Of a stretch of DNA of 20,146 bases, positions 10,325 through 19,339 are shown piece after piece; position 1 is the first letter of the stretch, and the number at the start of each line of letters is the position of its first letter. The translations under genes were made by a program, and so were the position numbers. The notes beneath the pieces were generated by a model, which was not told the DNA's origin, searched no databases, and saw nothing but the letters and a program-made list of their open reading frames with translations. This DNA comes from Priapulus caudatus (Eukaryota > Priapulida > Priapulimorpha > Priapulimorphida > Priapulidae). The stretch is taken from NCBI RefSeq assembly GCF_000485595.1, contig NW_014577739.1, forward strand, positions 168,474-188,619, given 5' to 3'.

Positions 10325-10432
10325 CTGTGTGTTTGTGCGTTCGTGCGTGCGTGTGCGCACGTGGGTACTGTGTATATGTGTGTGTATGTGTACGTGCGTG
10401 CGTACGTGCGTGCGTGCGTGCGTGAGCGTCTG
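10325..10432 (+). repeat. GT/TGCG-rich alternating tract
   Basis: TG and TGCG units with TACG variants, a second-rank relative of the tract at 8415-8630. Confidence 0.8.
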
Positions 10433-10598
10433 ATGCAGCACATTTAAGTCGAATCCCGTGACTTTGTGACTACGTTTCCCGCGTGGTTAAGTATATAACG
10501 TACTAATGTCCCGGAATCAATTACAGCGGTGCGTAAACCCAGTCGCTCTCATGCAGTTATACAAACATAATCATCTCAACCCGTTATTTTTGTTAGCC

Positions 10599-10694
10599 AG
10601 GACCCGGTTCCACAGTCGTGGATTAACTCTTAACTCTGAGTTAAATTCCTTAACTCTGAGTTAAAGTTAATCCACGTCTGTGGAACCGGGTCCT
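10599..10694. mobile_element. 96 bp foldback MITE-like palindrome
   Basis: The ends AGGACCCGGTTCCACAG and CTGTGGAACCGGGTCCT are perfect 17 bp inverted repeats. The pairing continues inward (GTGGATTAACT with AGTTAATCCAC), and the centre holds two copies of the palindrome TTAACTCTGAGTTAA separated by 'attcc'. Almost the whole element folds on itself. No transposase and no clear target-site duplication are visible, so the superfamily is unassigned. Confidence 0.75.
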
Positions 10695-10771
10695 GAAGAT
10701 CAGGCGAAATCCACATCCAGAATCCATACCGCACGCATTATGCTAGATACGAGACTGCGTTATGCGTGAAA

Positions 10772-10915
10772 TACACGGGGAGGGGAGAGGGAGAGAAAGG
10801 GGAGGGGGGGGGGAGGGGAGGGGAGGGGGGGAGGGGAGGGGGGGAAGGGAGGGCGGGGGCGCGAGGGAGGGGAGGGAGAGGGGGAGGGAGAGACGGGGAG
10901 GGGGAGTGGACAAGC
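10772..10915 (+). repeat. G-rich polypurine tract
   Basis: Runs of three to ten G separated by single A, giving many overlapping G-quadruplex possibilities. It directly abuts the left edge of ato copy a. Frames through it are Gly/Glu/Arg low complexity and are not genes. Confidence 0.9.
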
Positions 10916-10944
10916 GACACGCGTTCACACGGGCGGCGCGTGTT

Positions 10945-11591
10945 CGCTCACTACGCCCCCTGCAGGGAGCAAACGAAGAGCACGCTCGCTGGATTGGCTG
11001 GCGCGGGGTCGCCGGCAACGCGGGACAAGTAGACCCCGATTCACCATCAATTCACGTCCTGTGGGGATAATATTCCCGCCAACAAAGAGACTGGTTTTGT
11101 CCTTCAATTCCCGACTACCCTAACGCCTACAAAGCACGTCGCCAACCGCGCGCAGGCGACTAAGATGGGGAGCTGCTGCGGTGGGCGCGCGGAACCACGG
11201 GTATCCACTACCCACCGTTCTCGCCTATATACACAGTGAGCGGCGCAGCACACACACGCACTGGTCGCGAAAAGCACGCGGAGGACGACAAATTACTGCG
11301 AGAGATTTTCGCTGGTCGAACGGGAACAAAACGCCGGCGCTTGTCGCGCCACGATTGAACCGTTCCTGTCAACGATTGCTTCATCAGATACTAAATTTGC
11401 TGCTATAAGGCTGGATCGATCAGCTTAAGTTGACGATTGACTAAAAGTTGGACGGACCTGGTTAAGTTGGAACGAGCGCTAAAGTTGGCGATCGAATCGC
11501 TAAAGTTGGAACTATCACTAAAAATTAGAAAACTATTGCAAGCGGCAGAACGAAGACAGATGCTTGCCATCTATAGCAAGACTGGGCGACG
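10945..11591 (+). promoter_or_regulatory. Upstream region of ato copy a, TATA not intact
   Basis: Homologous to the copy c promoter at 17819-18503. The inverted CCAAT box is retained (ATTGG at 10993-10997). At the place of the TATA box, copy a reads 'gcgactaagatgggg' (about 11155-11170) where copy c reads 'agctataaaaggggg'. It therefore lacks a usable TATA, either from decay or from sequence error. Confidence 0.6.
11406..11526 (+). repeat. 19 bp minisatellite, shortened version in copy a
   Basis: About six irregular units of the 19 bp repeat described at 18250-18439. Four middle units are missing and most units contain an inserted or missing base. Confidence 0.75.
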
Positions 11592-13353
11592 ATGAGGAAA
11601 GCAAGCCACTAGTTGTCCCGCCATGATCGGAGACGAAGCGCCCTAGCACCGGCGAAGAACATCGGAAATCGCCCAAGCGTGGCGGCACGCGCGATGAGGG
11701 GGGCGGGGGCGGGGGGGGGGGGTTCTCGTAGCGATACCGACAACACAAAGTGACCATCATAGACGACGCCGTCCGGACCCGATGACGACGACGCCGTGAC
11801 GGAGGTTCACCGCCCACGCTTAGTGACACGCACGCAACGAGGCGAAAGCCGGATCCGCGGCCACGGCCACTGTCACCACCACCAGCGCCGTGACTCAATC
11901 TTCAGCGAGCCACCGCGGCCAAGCAGGTCGTCCCGATTTCCGCAACGGTGACGTCACCGGACAGCTGACGGACGCTCAAGATGGACATCCACGGCCGAGT
12001 GAGCACGTCCTGTACTGACGTGACGTGGGACACGCCGCCGCCGTCCGCGGTCTGGACGGCAACCGCCCAGCAACAACACAGCAAAGCAGCAGCAGAAGCA
12101 GCAGACATCGATCATCACCATAATCCAGCAGCAGCAGCAAAACAGCAGCCAACAACAACCATAAACAACAGCAAAACATCATCTCCATGCTGCGCCGATC
12201 AGCACGCGCATAACATAGATCATCAAGCTACGGAGACAACAAAAACAAGCCGCACCAAGATATCACCAACAACGCAGCACCAACCAACGCACCACAACCA
12301 GCGACCAAGCCACCAGCAGCACGAGGCGTCGATTCGGACCCACGCACTTGGAAGCACAGGCCGGCCGGCCGCTGCAGCGCTGGCGGGGCGGCACCACAGG
12401 GGGGGCAGTACGGGGGCAGCTCCGCCGGCAGGTGCCAGCGTCCGGCCACGCACCGCAGGACGACGGCTGGCGGGCGAACGCGCGCGACGCGAGCGCAATG
12501 AAAAGTCTAACGTCCGGCCGTTGACAGGCTGAAGCGTGCGCGTGGTTTGTAACGAAATTTGTTTTTCTGTCGTCGGGGGGTAGACGTATCAGGCCAGGAG
12601 TAGGCGGTCTGGTGCGTCATGCATGTACGAGACACGCGTGCGTGTTCCGCTAGCTCATAGGCCGCTAACACGCTTCCGCTGTACGTGACCGTATTGTTGG
12701 ACGACAGCGCGTGTACACGATAATATGCGTGTTTCTTGATTTGACACAACACTCAGCTTTAGCACACTGGTCTATGGATGAAAATAGCGACATTTCTTAA
12801 CGATCTGGCTTAAAATAGTAGGAACATTTTTAGATAGCAAGGGTTTTAAACAACTTAGAATTCGTTTCTCGAACAGAGAACCTCTTCTGTTTTTTCACAT
12901 TTATCCACATTAGGGCCGCTAGTCTCTTACGAGCAGCACCGATGCATTCGCAATCAGAATTTGGTGGCATTTTGATTTTTATTTGGTCGAAAATTACCTA
13001 GTATCGTCTACCGACCACGTGGACTAATGCGCTGGTCTATGTATGCGCGTATTGTTTAACGCGACGATCCGTCGCTGACGAATGACGGCCGGTGACCGGC
13101 ACGCTGTCTGATGCACGTGTCTAGCGACTGCCGGTTAGTAGTCTGTACGGCGACGTACGTCCTGGACGATGACTCGTCGGCGTAGACGTTCACGTCACTG
13201 TCTTATGCGTGTCTAATGTCATGTTGTGTGGTATAAGGTTACGCGACGTCGTGCGGCCATGGGGGACGACGACAGCTTCTCCACAGTATGAGACGCTAAG
13301 ATTGGTCGCTCAAGACCTACATCTCAGCAACCCTGATGGCATCAATACTGTAA
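11592..13353 (+). pseudogene. ato-family bHLH gene, copy a, frame-disrupted
   Basis: Both exons of the atonal-type gene are here in the right order: exon 1 about 11592-12527, intron about 12528-13237, exon 2 about 13238-13353. The frame is broken throughout. One base is missing after the ATG (copy c ATGGAGG, here ATGAGG), giving a stop within about six codons. The basic region is shifted by extra or missing bases. The donor CAG|GTACGT has become CAGGCTGAAG, and exon 2 is 116 nt instead of 109. A G-run insertion lies at about 11697-11722. The same density of small indels occurs in the non-coding flanks. Either a decayed paralogue or, more likely in my view, an unpolished long-read stretch of a good gene. 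Confidence 0.75.
12998..13237 (+). repeat. Degraded copies of the 74 bp intronic repeat (copy a)
   Basis: About two to three units of the array seen at 19798-20146, with many indels, ending at the exon-2 acceptor 'gtataag|G'. Confidence 0.6.
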
Positions 13354-14640
13354 CACGAATCTCGCCCTTGAATATCACAGTTTGATAGATCATTAACTAA
13401 TTTATAATACATATAATTGACGGATTAATAATTAGTTAACGTGGCGAAATCAAACCTGAAAACGGTGCTCGTATTTTAGTTGCAATATGATAACCCTCAT
13501 TTCGGGGTCGTCGATTTTAGTACATTATCGTGTCTCGGATCACACCCTCTTTTAGTATTTACTCGCTACATTCACCGCCCAATATATAATATAATTTACA
13601 CTTGCCACATGGCTATTAGATTTTGGCCCGACTGGCCTATTATCTTTGTATCATATGATATTTAACTGATATTATATTGTCTATCTACCGGTCCTGCTCC
13701 TATATCTAGTAATGTCGGTACGAATTTGTTTGTGCGTATTGATCGCTTTTGCTTCCGTTCGCATCATGCAGTATATAGCATTTCTCTACATTTTGAGTCA
13801 CGGTGATTCGAACTCCGTGTGTCTACTAACATACATAAATAAAAACACTGTACTATAGACTTTCGTACGCGGAATTGTTCTCTGTCTCGCTTTCCGCTAT
13901 CGCGTCACCGTCCGGATCCGTATCCGGATCGTATCCAGTTCCTAACTCAAGAGCCGGCGTCATTTCTGAATGAGCAACAAATGTAACAAGCATGGTCGGA
14001 ATCGCACGGTAGGAACAAGGTTTAATCTGAAATTTATCGGTTTGCAATATACGGCCTGATCCAGCACACAAACTTAAACTGCCTATAACAAGTTAATACA
14101 TAGTAAAATTACTCGTCAAATCGGAGATAAAAAACTTAAACTTGGCAAATAAGTTTTTGCTGACGAATGAAAATGACTGCAATCAATATTATGACAAAAT
14201 TGCAAACGTGACGTGTGATACTGTGTACGTAGTAACACAACTACCTATGATTAGAATGGAAAATGCGATCTATATATGATATGGTGCGTTTATTACATGA
14301 GAGAGACCGTTTGAAATAAGCCAATGCCAGTGAATGGGGACCGTATGATAATTATATTCTAGTGATGTCGTGTAATAAGCATAGAACATACCTGAATCTA
14401 AAAGACAGATTATATATCGTCATTAGAAATAAATAATTATCGAATTACTCGATATTTCAACCTCACTCCCTATTTATATGTTGCCGGATATAACCACGCG
14501 CACTATAAAATGTCATTGATTTGCACATAAGCAGATAACCCAAAGCAAATTAACAAACGACAGCCACTAACAAAAGCGTAACAATAATTGTTAATTTCAC
14601 CAAAGAATCGTCCTCTCTACTCTGTGTTTCTTCTTTATGT
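13354..14640 (+). other. 3' flank of ato copy a
   Basis: Begins after the TAA at 13351-13353 and aligns along its length with 16597-17774. An AATAAA at 13838-13843 is conserved in position with 17040-17045 and is a possible polyadenylation signal. No further gene is recognised. A 'ccggatccgtatccggat' palindromic repeat (about 13912-13929) is shared with copy b. Confidence 0.6.
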
Positions 14641-14960
14641 CTGCCGCTCCCGCCTCTCTCTCTCGCCTCTCTCTCTCTCTCTCTTCTCTCTCCGCCTCTC
14701 TCTATCCGCTCTCTCTCCTCTCTCTTCTCTCTACTTCTCCGTCTGCTACATCTCTCTCTCTCTCTGTTTCTCTTTGTGTCTGCCCTCTCTCTCTCTCCCG
14801 CTCTCTTTCTTTCTTTCTTTCTTATTTCGTGTTTTTTCTCTCTCTAGCTTCCTTCCTCTCCATTTCTCTCTGTCTCTCTCAATTACTTCCTCTCTTTCTC
14901 TGTCTCGCTCGCTTTCTGTTCCCCTCTCCCCCTACTCTTTCTTTCTCTCGCTATCGTCAC
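14641..14960 (+). repeat. CT-rich tract at the end of copy a
   Basis: About 320 bp of imperfect CT/CTTT. The equivalent position in copies b/c is only about 30 bp of CT and joins directly to the promoter of copy c. Confidence 0.9.
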
Positions 14961-15044
14961 ACACCCCGATGTTACACCAGCAGCAGGTACACCTCATCCC
15001 ATAGACCCTACACAGTTTTCCCCGCTTCTCCGCCGCAGAGAGAA

Positions 15045-15237
15045 TCAACCGCGGCGGCGTCCCCGCCGTCCACGGCGCCCTGGGCGCCCTCCTATTGCTC
15101 TCAGTGACGTCACATCGTTAAGGACGCGACCACCCATCACGGGCTCGTGCGGCGCTTTCTGCTCGCACACCTCCGATATCATGTTGAAGTAGTGCGTCGG
15201 ACAGCAGAACATGTCGCAGAACTTGGCTCTCATCTTA
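15045..15237 (-). CDS. Possible C-terminal exon of a class A GPCR (low confidence)
   Basis: On the minus strand an acceptor-like 'cttctttcag' is followed by a 62-codon frame to a stop. It begins (AG|T)-KMRAKFCDMFCCP. Positively charged residues, a spaced Phe and a Cys pair resemble helix 8 and the palmitoylation site that follow NPxxY in peptide-type GPCRs, where a Ser-Lys step is common. The rest is a polar tail (MISEVCEQKAPHEP) ending in an Arg/Gly-rich stretch that may not be coding. No NPxxY-bearing upstream exon is visible in the window and no database check was possible. It could equally be a chance frame. It lies in sequence present once in the window, between ato copies a and b. Confidence 0.28.
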
Positions 15238-16379
15238 CTGAAAGAAGCAATCGAGTAGATCTAGAGTCAGGACCGTAAAAATAATATACTAGATAGGCCG
15301 AGCGAACATAACACTATATACTTAAAAGGTTACTCTCAAGGTTTTAGTCAAAATTTTACAGATTTTTCATTTTCAACTTTATTCGATGGCTAACACTATG
15401 TGCCACCTCTGCATGCACATGCTCATTTCTCCATATAACGATACATGTGAACGTTCAGAGCGTTTTGATTGCCCGCGTACACGTGTAGTGAGCCGCGGCT
15501 GACGTCACTGATGACATCAGAGACACGATACAACCAGCATTTTCACGATATTCACTGAGCCAGTATCCATCAACATCAACCCTTCTACAGCTGTCATCTG
15601 CCAGTGATAGGTGAACTATCTCACACAGCCCAAAATAGTTCTTTCATCTCTCTACATACCTTAGATTAAAGCGAGCGTTTGTTGACATATAGCTTAGTGA
15701 CGTCAGACAGTGGGCGGTGTTAGCGCGTTTTGCATGGTAACCTCGTAATTTGTCACAATTTCTCAAGATGCGTGGAACATTTTACCAACTTAGTGGTTTC
15801 AGTTAGTCCCGGATATGTCACAGTAAGTACTAACATTTGATGTTTCACATACGCTCACCTATTTTGCACACAGGCGGTCGACCATTGTGAAAAATAGGAA
15901 AATGCTGATTTCTCCGTTTCGATTTCTGCCACAGTAGCCAATGTATAAATGGGTATTTCTTAATTGTGATTACAACTCGGAATAATTAAATTTTACACTC
16001 GTTTTAATGGTAACATATATTGCTGTAAAAAAGCGCGTCAGGGATTGTTATTAAGTGCCGTATTCTATGAGTTATGCCTCTTTATTCGCAAAAATATTCA
16101 ATTCTAATACAACGTAGGCCTACTTGATTTGTTAGCAGTTTTTTCTTCATTTTTCTCAGTAATTGTAAAACTTACGAAAAATCATAAAAAATCACGCTTA
16201 ACTTGTGCCAAAAATTTTGCTTCCTCACTCTTTGTGGTGACTGAGAAATATCCAAAATATAATTTTTACATAAAGTGCCGGAAAGTACCCTGGGTACGGT
16301 CCGGTATACCGGAACGTACCCTGGTACTATCTAATATGCCGGACCGTACCTCGCCTACTCCACTAACGAGTCTAGGGAG
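15238..16379. other. Single-copy spacer between ato copies, CRE-containing
   Basis: Not repeated elsewhere in the window. CRE palindromes TGACGTCA occur at 15500-15507 and 15698-15705 (another at 15105-15112), and two adjacent E-boxes, CAGCTG and CATCTG, lie at about 15590-15602. No confident exon on the plus strand. Confidence 0.45.
16289..16324. repeat. Long imperfect palindrome, cruciform candidate
   Basis: The core TCCGGTATACCGGA (16300-16313) is a perfect palindrome. Pairing continues outward to 16292/16321 with one mismatch (16299/16314), then further with gaps, so GTACG..CGTAC and GG..CC also match. Neighbouring 'gtaccctgg' strings repeat the theme. It ends about 55 bp before the start of the duplicated ato block. 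Confidence 0.7.
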
Positions 16380-16381
16380 AT

Positions 16382-16455
16382 CTTATGCGTGTCTATGTAT
16401 GCGCGTATAGTTTACGCGACGTCGTCCTGACGATGACGTCGGTGACGTCACGTGT
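16382..16455 (+). repeat. One unit of the 74 bp intronic repeat, copy b
   Basis: A single complete unit, nearly identical to those at 19886-20107, starts right at the edge of the duplicated block. The next unit (from 16456) is the one that contains the true exon-2 acceptor. A CRE (TGACGTCA) lies at 16443-16450. Confidence 0.9.
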
Positions 16456-16487
16456 CTTATGCGTGTCTATGTATGTTGTGTGTATAG

Positions 16488-16596
16488 GTTACGCGACGTC
16501 GTGCCGGCCATGGGGAACGACCGACAGTTCTCCAAGTATGAGACGCTACAGATGGCTCAGACCTACATCTCAGCCCTGATGGATCAATTACTGTAA
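16488..16596 (+). CDS. ato: ato-family bHLH transcription factor, exon 2 (copy b)
   Basis: Terminal exon of an atonal-type proneural transcription factor. It starts after the acceptor 'gtgtgtatag' with one base (G) completing a split Arg codon. It then encodes [13 protein letters not shown] (end of helix 1 and the loop), [17 protein letters not shown] (helix 2) and MDQLL before TAA. The string SK(Y/H)ETLQMAQ.YI.AL is the hallmark of Atonal-family helix 2, and GNDRQ is shared with Drosophila Ato. The protein stops right after helix 2, as in Drosophila Ato. Such proteins bind E-boxes as heterodimers with Daughterless/E proteins and specify neural precursors. In this copy the matching exon 1 is absent: only about 106 bp of intron precedes it, then unrelated sequence. 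Exon and family assignment are firm; whether copy b is a truncated gene or an assembly fragment is open. Confidence 0.9.
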
Positions 16597-17781
16597 CACG
16601 AATCTCGCCTTGATATAACAAGTTGATGATAATTAACTAATTATAATTAATATAATTGATTGATTAAATAATTAGTTAACGTGGAAATCAAACTGAAACG
16701 GTGCTCGTATTTTAGTTTAATATGATAACCTATTTCGTCGTCGATTTTAGTACATTTCGTGTTCGATCAAACGTATTTTAGTATTTACTGTACATACCGC
16801 CATATATATTTATTTACAACTTGCACATGGCCTTTGATTTGGCCCATGGCCTATTATTTTGTATATTATGATTATTTAATGTATTTATTTGTCTATCTAC
16901 CGGTCTGTCCCTATATCTAGTAAATGTCGGTAGATTTGTTTTTTGCGTATTTGATCGCTTTTGCTTCACGTTCGATCATGCAGTATATAGTTTTCTACAT
17001 TTTGATCACGTGATTCGACTCGTGTGTTATACATACATAAATAAAAACTGTATATAGATTTGTAGCGATTGTTTACGTTCGCTTTCCGCTATCGCGTCCG
17101 TCCGGATCCGTATCCGGATCCGTATTCGTTCCCTATAAGAGCGGGTCATTTCCTGATAGCAACAATGTAACAGCTGTAGGAATAGCACTAGGACAAGTTT
17201 ATTAAATTTTATACGTTTTGGCAATATACGGCCTGTATCCAGCACCAATTACTGCTATACAAGTTAATACATATAAAACTACTCGTCAACTCAGAGATAA
17301 AACTTAAGACTTGAAAATAAGTTTTGTGACGAATGAAAATGTGCAATCAATATTATGACAAAATTGTAAATGTGACGTGTGATATGTGTACGTAAATAAC
17401 ACTAACTAATATGATAGAATGGAAAATGCGATTATATATGATATGATGGTTTATAACATGAGAGAGACCGTATGAAATAGCAATGGTGAATGGAACCGTG
17501 ATAATATATTCTATGTTGGTGTGTAATAAGCGATAGAACATACCTGAATCTAAAACAAGATTATATATCGTATTAGAAATAAATAATTATCGAATTACTC
17601 GATATTCAACTACTCCTATTTATATGTTGCCGTATAACACGCGATATAGAATGTCTTGAATTTTCACATAGCACGATAAACACAAAGCAATAAAACGCAG
17701 GCCATAACAAAAGCGTAAATAATTGTAATTTCACCCAAATAATCGTCTCTCTCTCTTTCTGTTTCTTTTTATGTCTGCCGC

Positions 17782-17784
<3 letters not shown>
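16597..17784 (+). other. 3' flank of ato copy b
   Basis: Likely 3' UTR and spacer, AT-rich. A possible polyadenylation signal AATAAA at 17040-17045 is conserved with copy a. A 'ccggatccgtatccggat' repeat lies near 17102-17119 and a CACGTG within ATCACGTGAT near 17005-17014. No other gene is recognised. Confidence 0.55.

Positions 17785-17816
<32 letters not shown>
17785..17816 (+). repeat. (CT)n joining copy b 3' flank to copy c promoter
   Basis: About 15 CT units form the seam between the X and Y halves. Copy a has 320 bp of CT-rich DNA at the corresponding X' end, and a G-rich tract before its Y' start. Confidence 0.9.
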
Positions 17817-17818
<2 letters not shown>

Positions 17819-18249
17819 CTACGCCCCCTGCAGGGAGCAAACGAAGAGACGCTCGCTGATTGGCTGGCGGTCGCGCGCACGCGGGACAAGATAGCCGATT
17901 ACATCCAATTACGATCCTGTGGGATAATATTCCGCCAACAAAGAGATGTTTTGTCTTCAACTTCCCCGACTACACTAACCCTACAAATCACGTCGCCAAC
18001 CGCGCCAGAGCTATAAAAGGGGGAAGCTGCTGCTGGTGGCGGACAGTAACCACGGCGTATCCCACTACCACGTTCTCTGCTTTATATACACAGTGACGGC
18101 GCACACACACACGCACGGGCGAAACACGCGGAAGGACGACAATTACTGCGAGATATTTTCGCGGTCGAGGGAACAACACGCCCCGGCGTGTCGCAGCACG
18201 ATTAACCGTTCGTCAACGATTGCTTCATCAGATACGAACATTTCTGCTA
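17819..18249 (+). promoter_or_regulatory. ato copy c promoter: CCAAT box and TATA box
   Basis: An inverted CCAAT box (ATTGG at 17859-17863, reading GCCAATCAGC on the minus strand, the NF-Y consensus) lies about 150 bp upstream of a consensus TATAAAAG at 18012-18019 with GC-rich flanks. Transcription would start near 18040-18050, leaving about 460 nt of 5' leader before the ATG at 18504 if it is unspliced. The position just upstream of an intact ato exon 1 supports promoter function; the start site itself is inferred. Confidence 0.65.
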
Positions 18250-18439
18250 TAAGCTGGATCGATCAGTTAAAGTTGGAACGATTGCTAAAAGTTGGAGCGA
18301 CTGCTTAAAGTTGGAACGAGCGCTAAAAGTTCGATCGATCGCTAAAAGTTGGAACAATCACTAAAAGTTGGAATGATCGCTTAAAGTTGGATCGATCGCT
18401 AAAAGCTGGATTCATCACTGAAAGTTGGAACTATCACTA
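18250..18439 (+). repeat. 19 bp minisatellite in the ato 5' leader, ten units
   Basis: Ten head-to-tail units of exactly 19 bp, consensus close to AAAGTTGGAACGATCGCTA, in perfect register from 18250 to 18439. Units differ by a few substitutions only. It lies between the TATA box and the start codon, so it is probably transcribed as 5' UTR. Copy a has only about six units. Confidence 0.93.
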
Positions 18440-18503
18440 AAATTCAGAAACTATTGCAAGCGCAGACGAAGACAGATGCTGCCATCTATAGCAAGACGCG
18501 ACG

Positions 18504-19339
18504 ATGGAGGAAAGCAAGACTAGTTGTCCCCGCCATGATCGGAGAACGAGCGGCTACACGCGAAAATCGGAAATCGCAGCGGTGGCGGCGACGCCGATGA
18601 CGAAGACGACAACACCAATGACCATTATAACTACGCCGTCGACGATGACGACGACGCCGTTGACGATTGTCACCGCCCAAGCTCGTGCACGCACGCACAC
18701 GAGGAAGCCGGAATCGACGCCCACGGCCACTGTCCACCCACACCAGCGCGTGAAATCTCAGCCAGCCACCGCGCCAAGAGGTCGTCCGATTCCCAGCAAC
18801 GGTGACGTCACCGCACAGCTGACGAACGCTCAAGAGGACATCCACGGCGATACACCGTCCGTACTGACCGGTGACGGACACAGCCCGCCGCCGTCCGCGT
18901 CTGGGCAACAGCAGCAACAACAACAGCAGCAGCAGCAGAAGCAGCAAGAACATCATCATCACCATAATCAGCAGCAGCAGCAAAAACAACAGCAGCAACA
19001 ACAACATAAACAGCAGCAAGAACATCATCATCATCTGCAGCATCAGCAGCGGCAGAAACATAATCATCAGCAGGAACAACAAAAACAGCAGCACAAGTAT
19101 CACCAACAACAGCACCAACAACAGCACCACCACCAGCACCAGCAGCAGCAGCAGAGAGCGTCGATTCGACCCACGCACTGGAAGCACAGGCTGCGGCTGC
19201 TGCAGGCTGGCGGGGCGGAGTGGGGGGAGTACGGGGCAGCATCGGCAGGTGCAGGCTCGGCCACGCACCGCAGACGACGGCTGGCGGCGAACGCGCGCGA
19301 ACGCAAGCGCATGAAAAGTCTCAACGTCGCCTTTGACAG
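18504..19339 (+). CDS. ato: ato-family bHLH transcription factor, exon 1 (copy c)
   Basis: First coding exon of the atonal-type factor: 278 full codons plus AG of a split Arg codon. The ATG has a strong context (A at -3, G at +4). Residues 1-134 are Thr/Pro/Ala-rich without a recognised domain. Residues 135-217 form a Gln/His tract (CAG/CAA mixed with CAT/CAC), and 218-255 are a basic, Gly/Ala-rich linker. Residues 256-269 are the basic region RRRRLAANARERKR and 270-279 begin helix 1, MKSLNVAFDR. LAANARER is diagnostic of the Atonal group (Ato, Atoh1, Atoh7, Amos, Cato). The exon ends at the strong donor CAG|GTACGT (GT at 19340). Its AG joins the G that opens exon 2 (as at 16488) to give AGG, the conserved Arg, so the phases match exactly. 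The exon 2 belonging to copy c lies beyond the window. The far N-terminus, including the start, is less certain than the bHLH. Confidence 0.88.

Larger units (their letters stand above)
10945..14650 (+). repeat. Large duplicated block, copy a (Y'-R'-X')
   Basis: The block matches 17813-19800 (Y: promoter, exon 1, intron start) and then 16380-17786 (X: exon 2 and 3' flank), so the two halves are in swapped order relative to the other copy. Order here is promoter, exon 1, intron, exon 2, which is the natural gene order. Copy a carries many 1-3 nt differences, mostly extra bases: X' spans about 1382 bp against 1265 bp in X. Homology starts near 'cactacgccccctgcag' and ends in a CT-rich tract. 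Confidence 0.9.

Noticed and set aside
11981-12532. 183-codon plus-strand frame in copy a as an independent gene
   Set aside because: It is ato exon 1 read through several frameshifts. Its end corresponds to the bHLH basic region in the wrong frame.
13800-13830. tRNA B-box-like string 'gattcgaactcc'
   Set aside because: No A-box at the right distance and no cloverleaf arms. The copy b equivalent near 17005 does not keep the motif.
13853-14071. Minus-strand frame sharing Asp-Ala-Ile-Ala-Glu-Ser with a frame at 17027-17248
   Set aside because: The similarity is explained by the DNA duplication. The two frames diverge on both sides through indels and contain a GGATCC-type palindromic repeat, so there is no sign of coding constraint.
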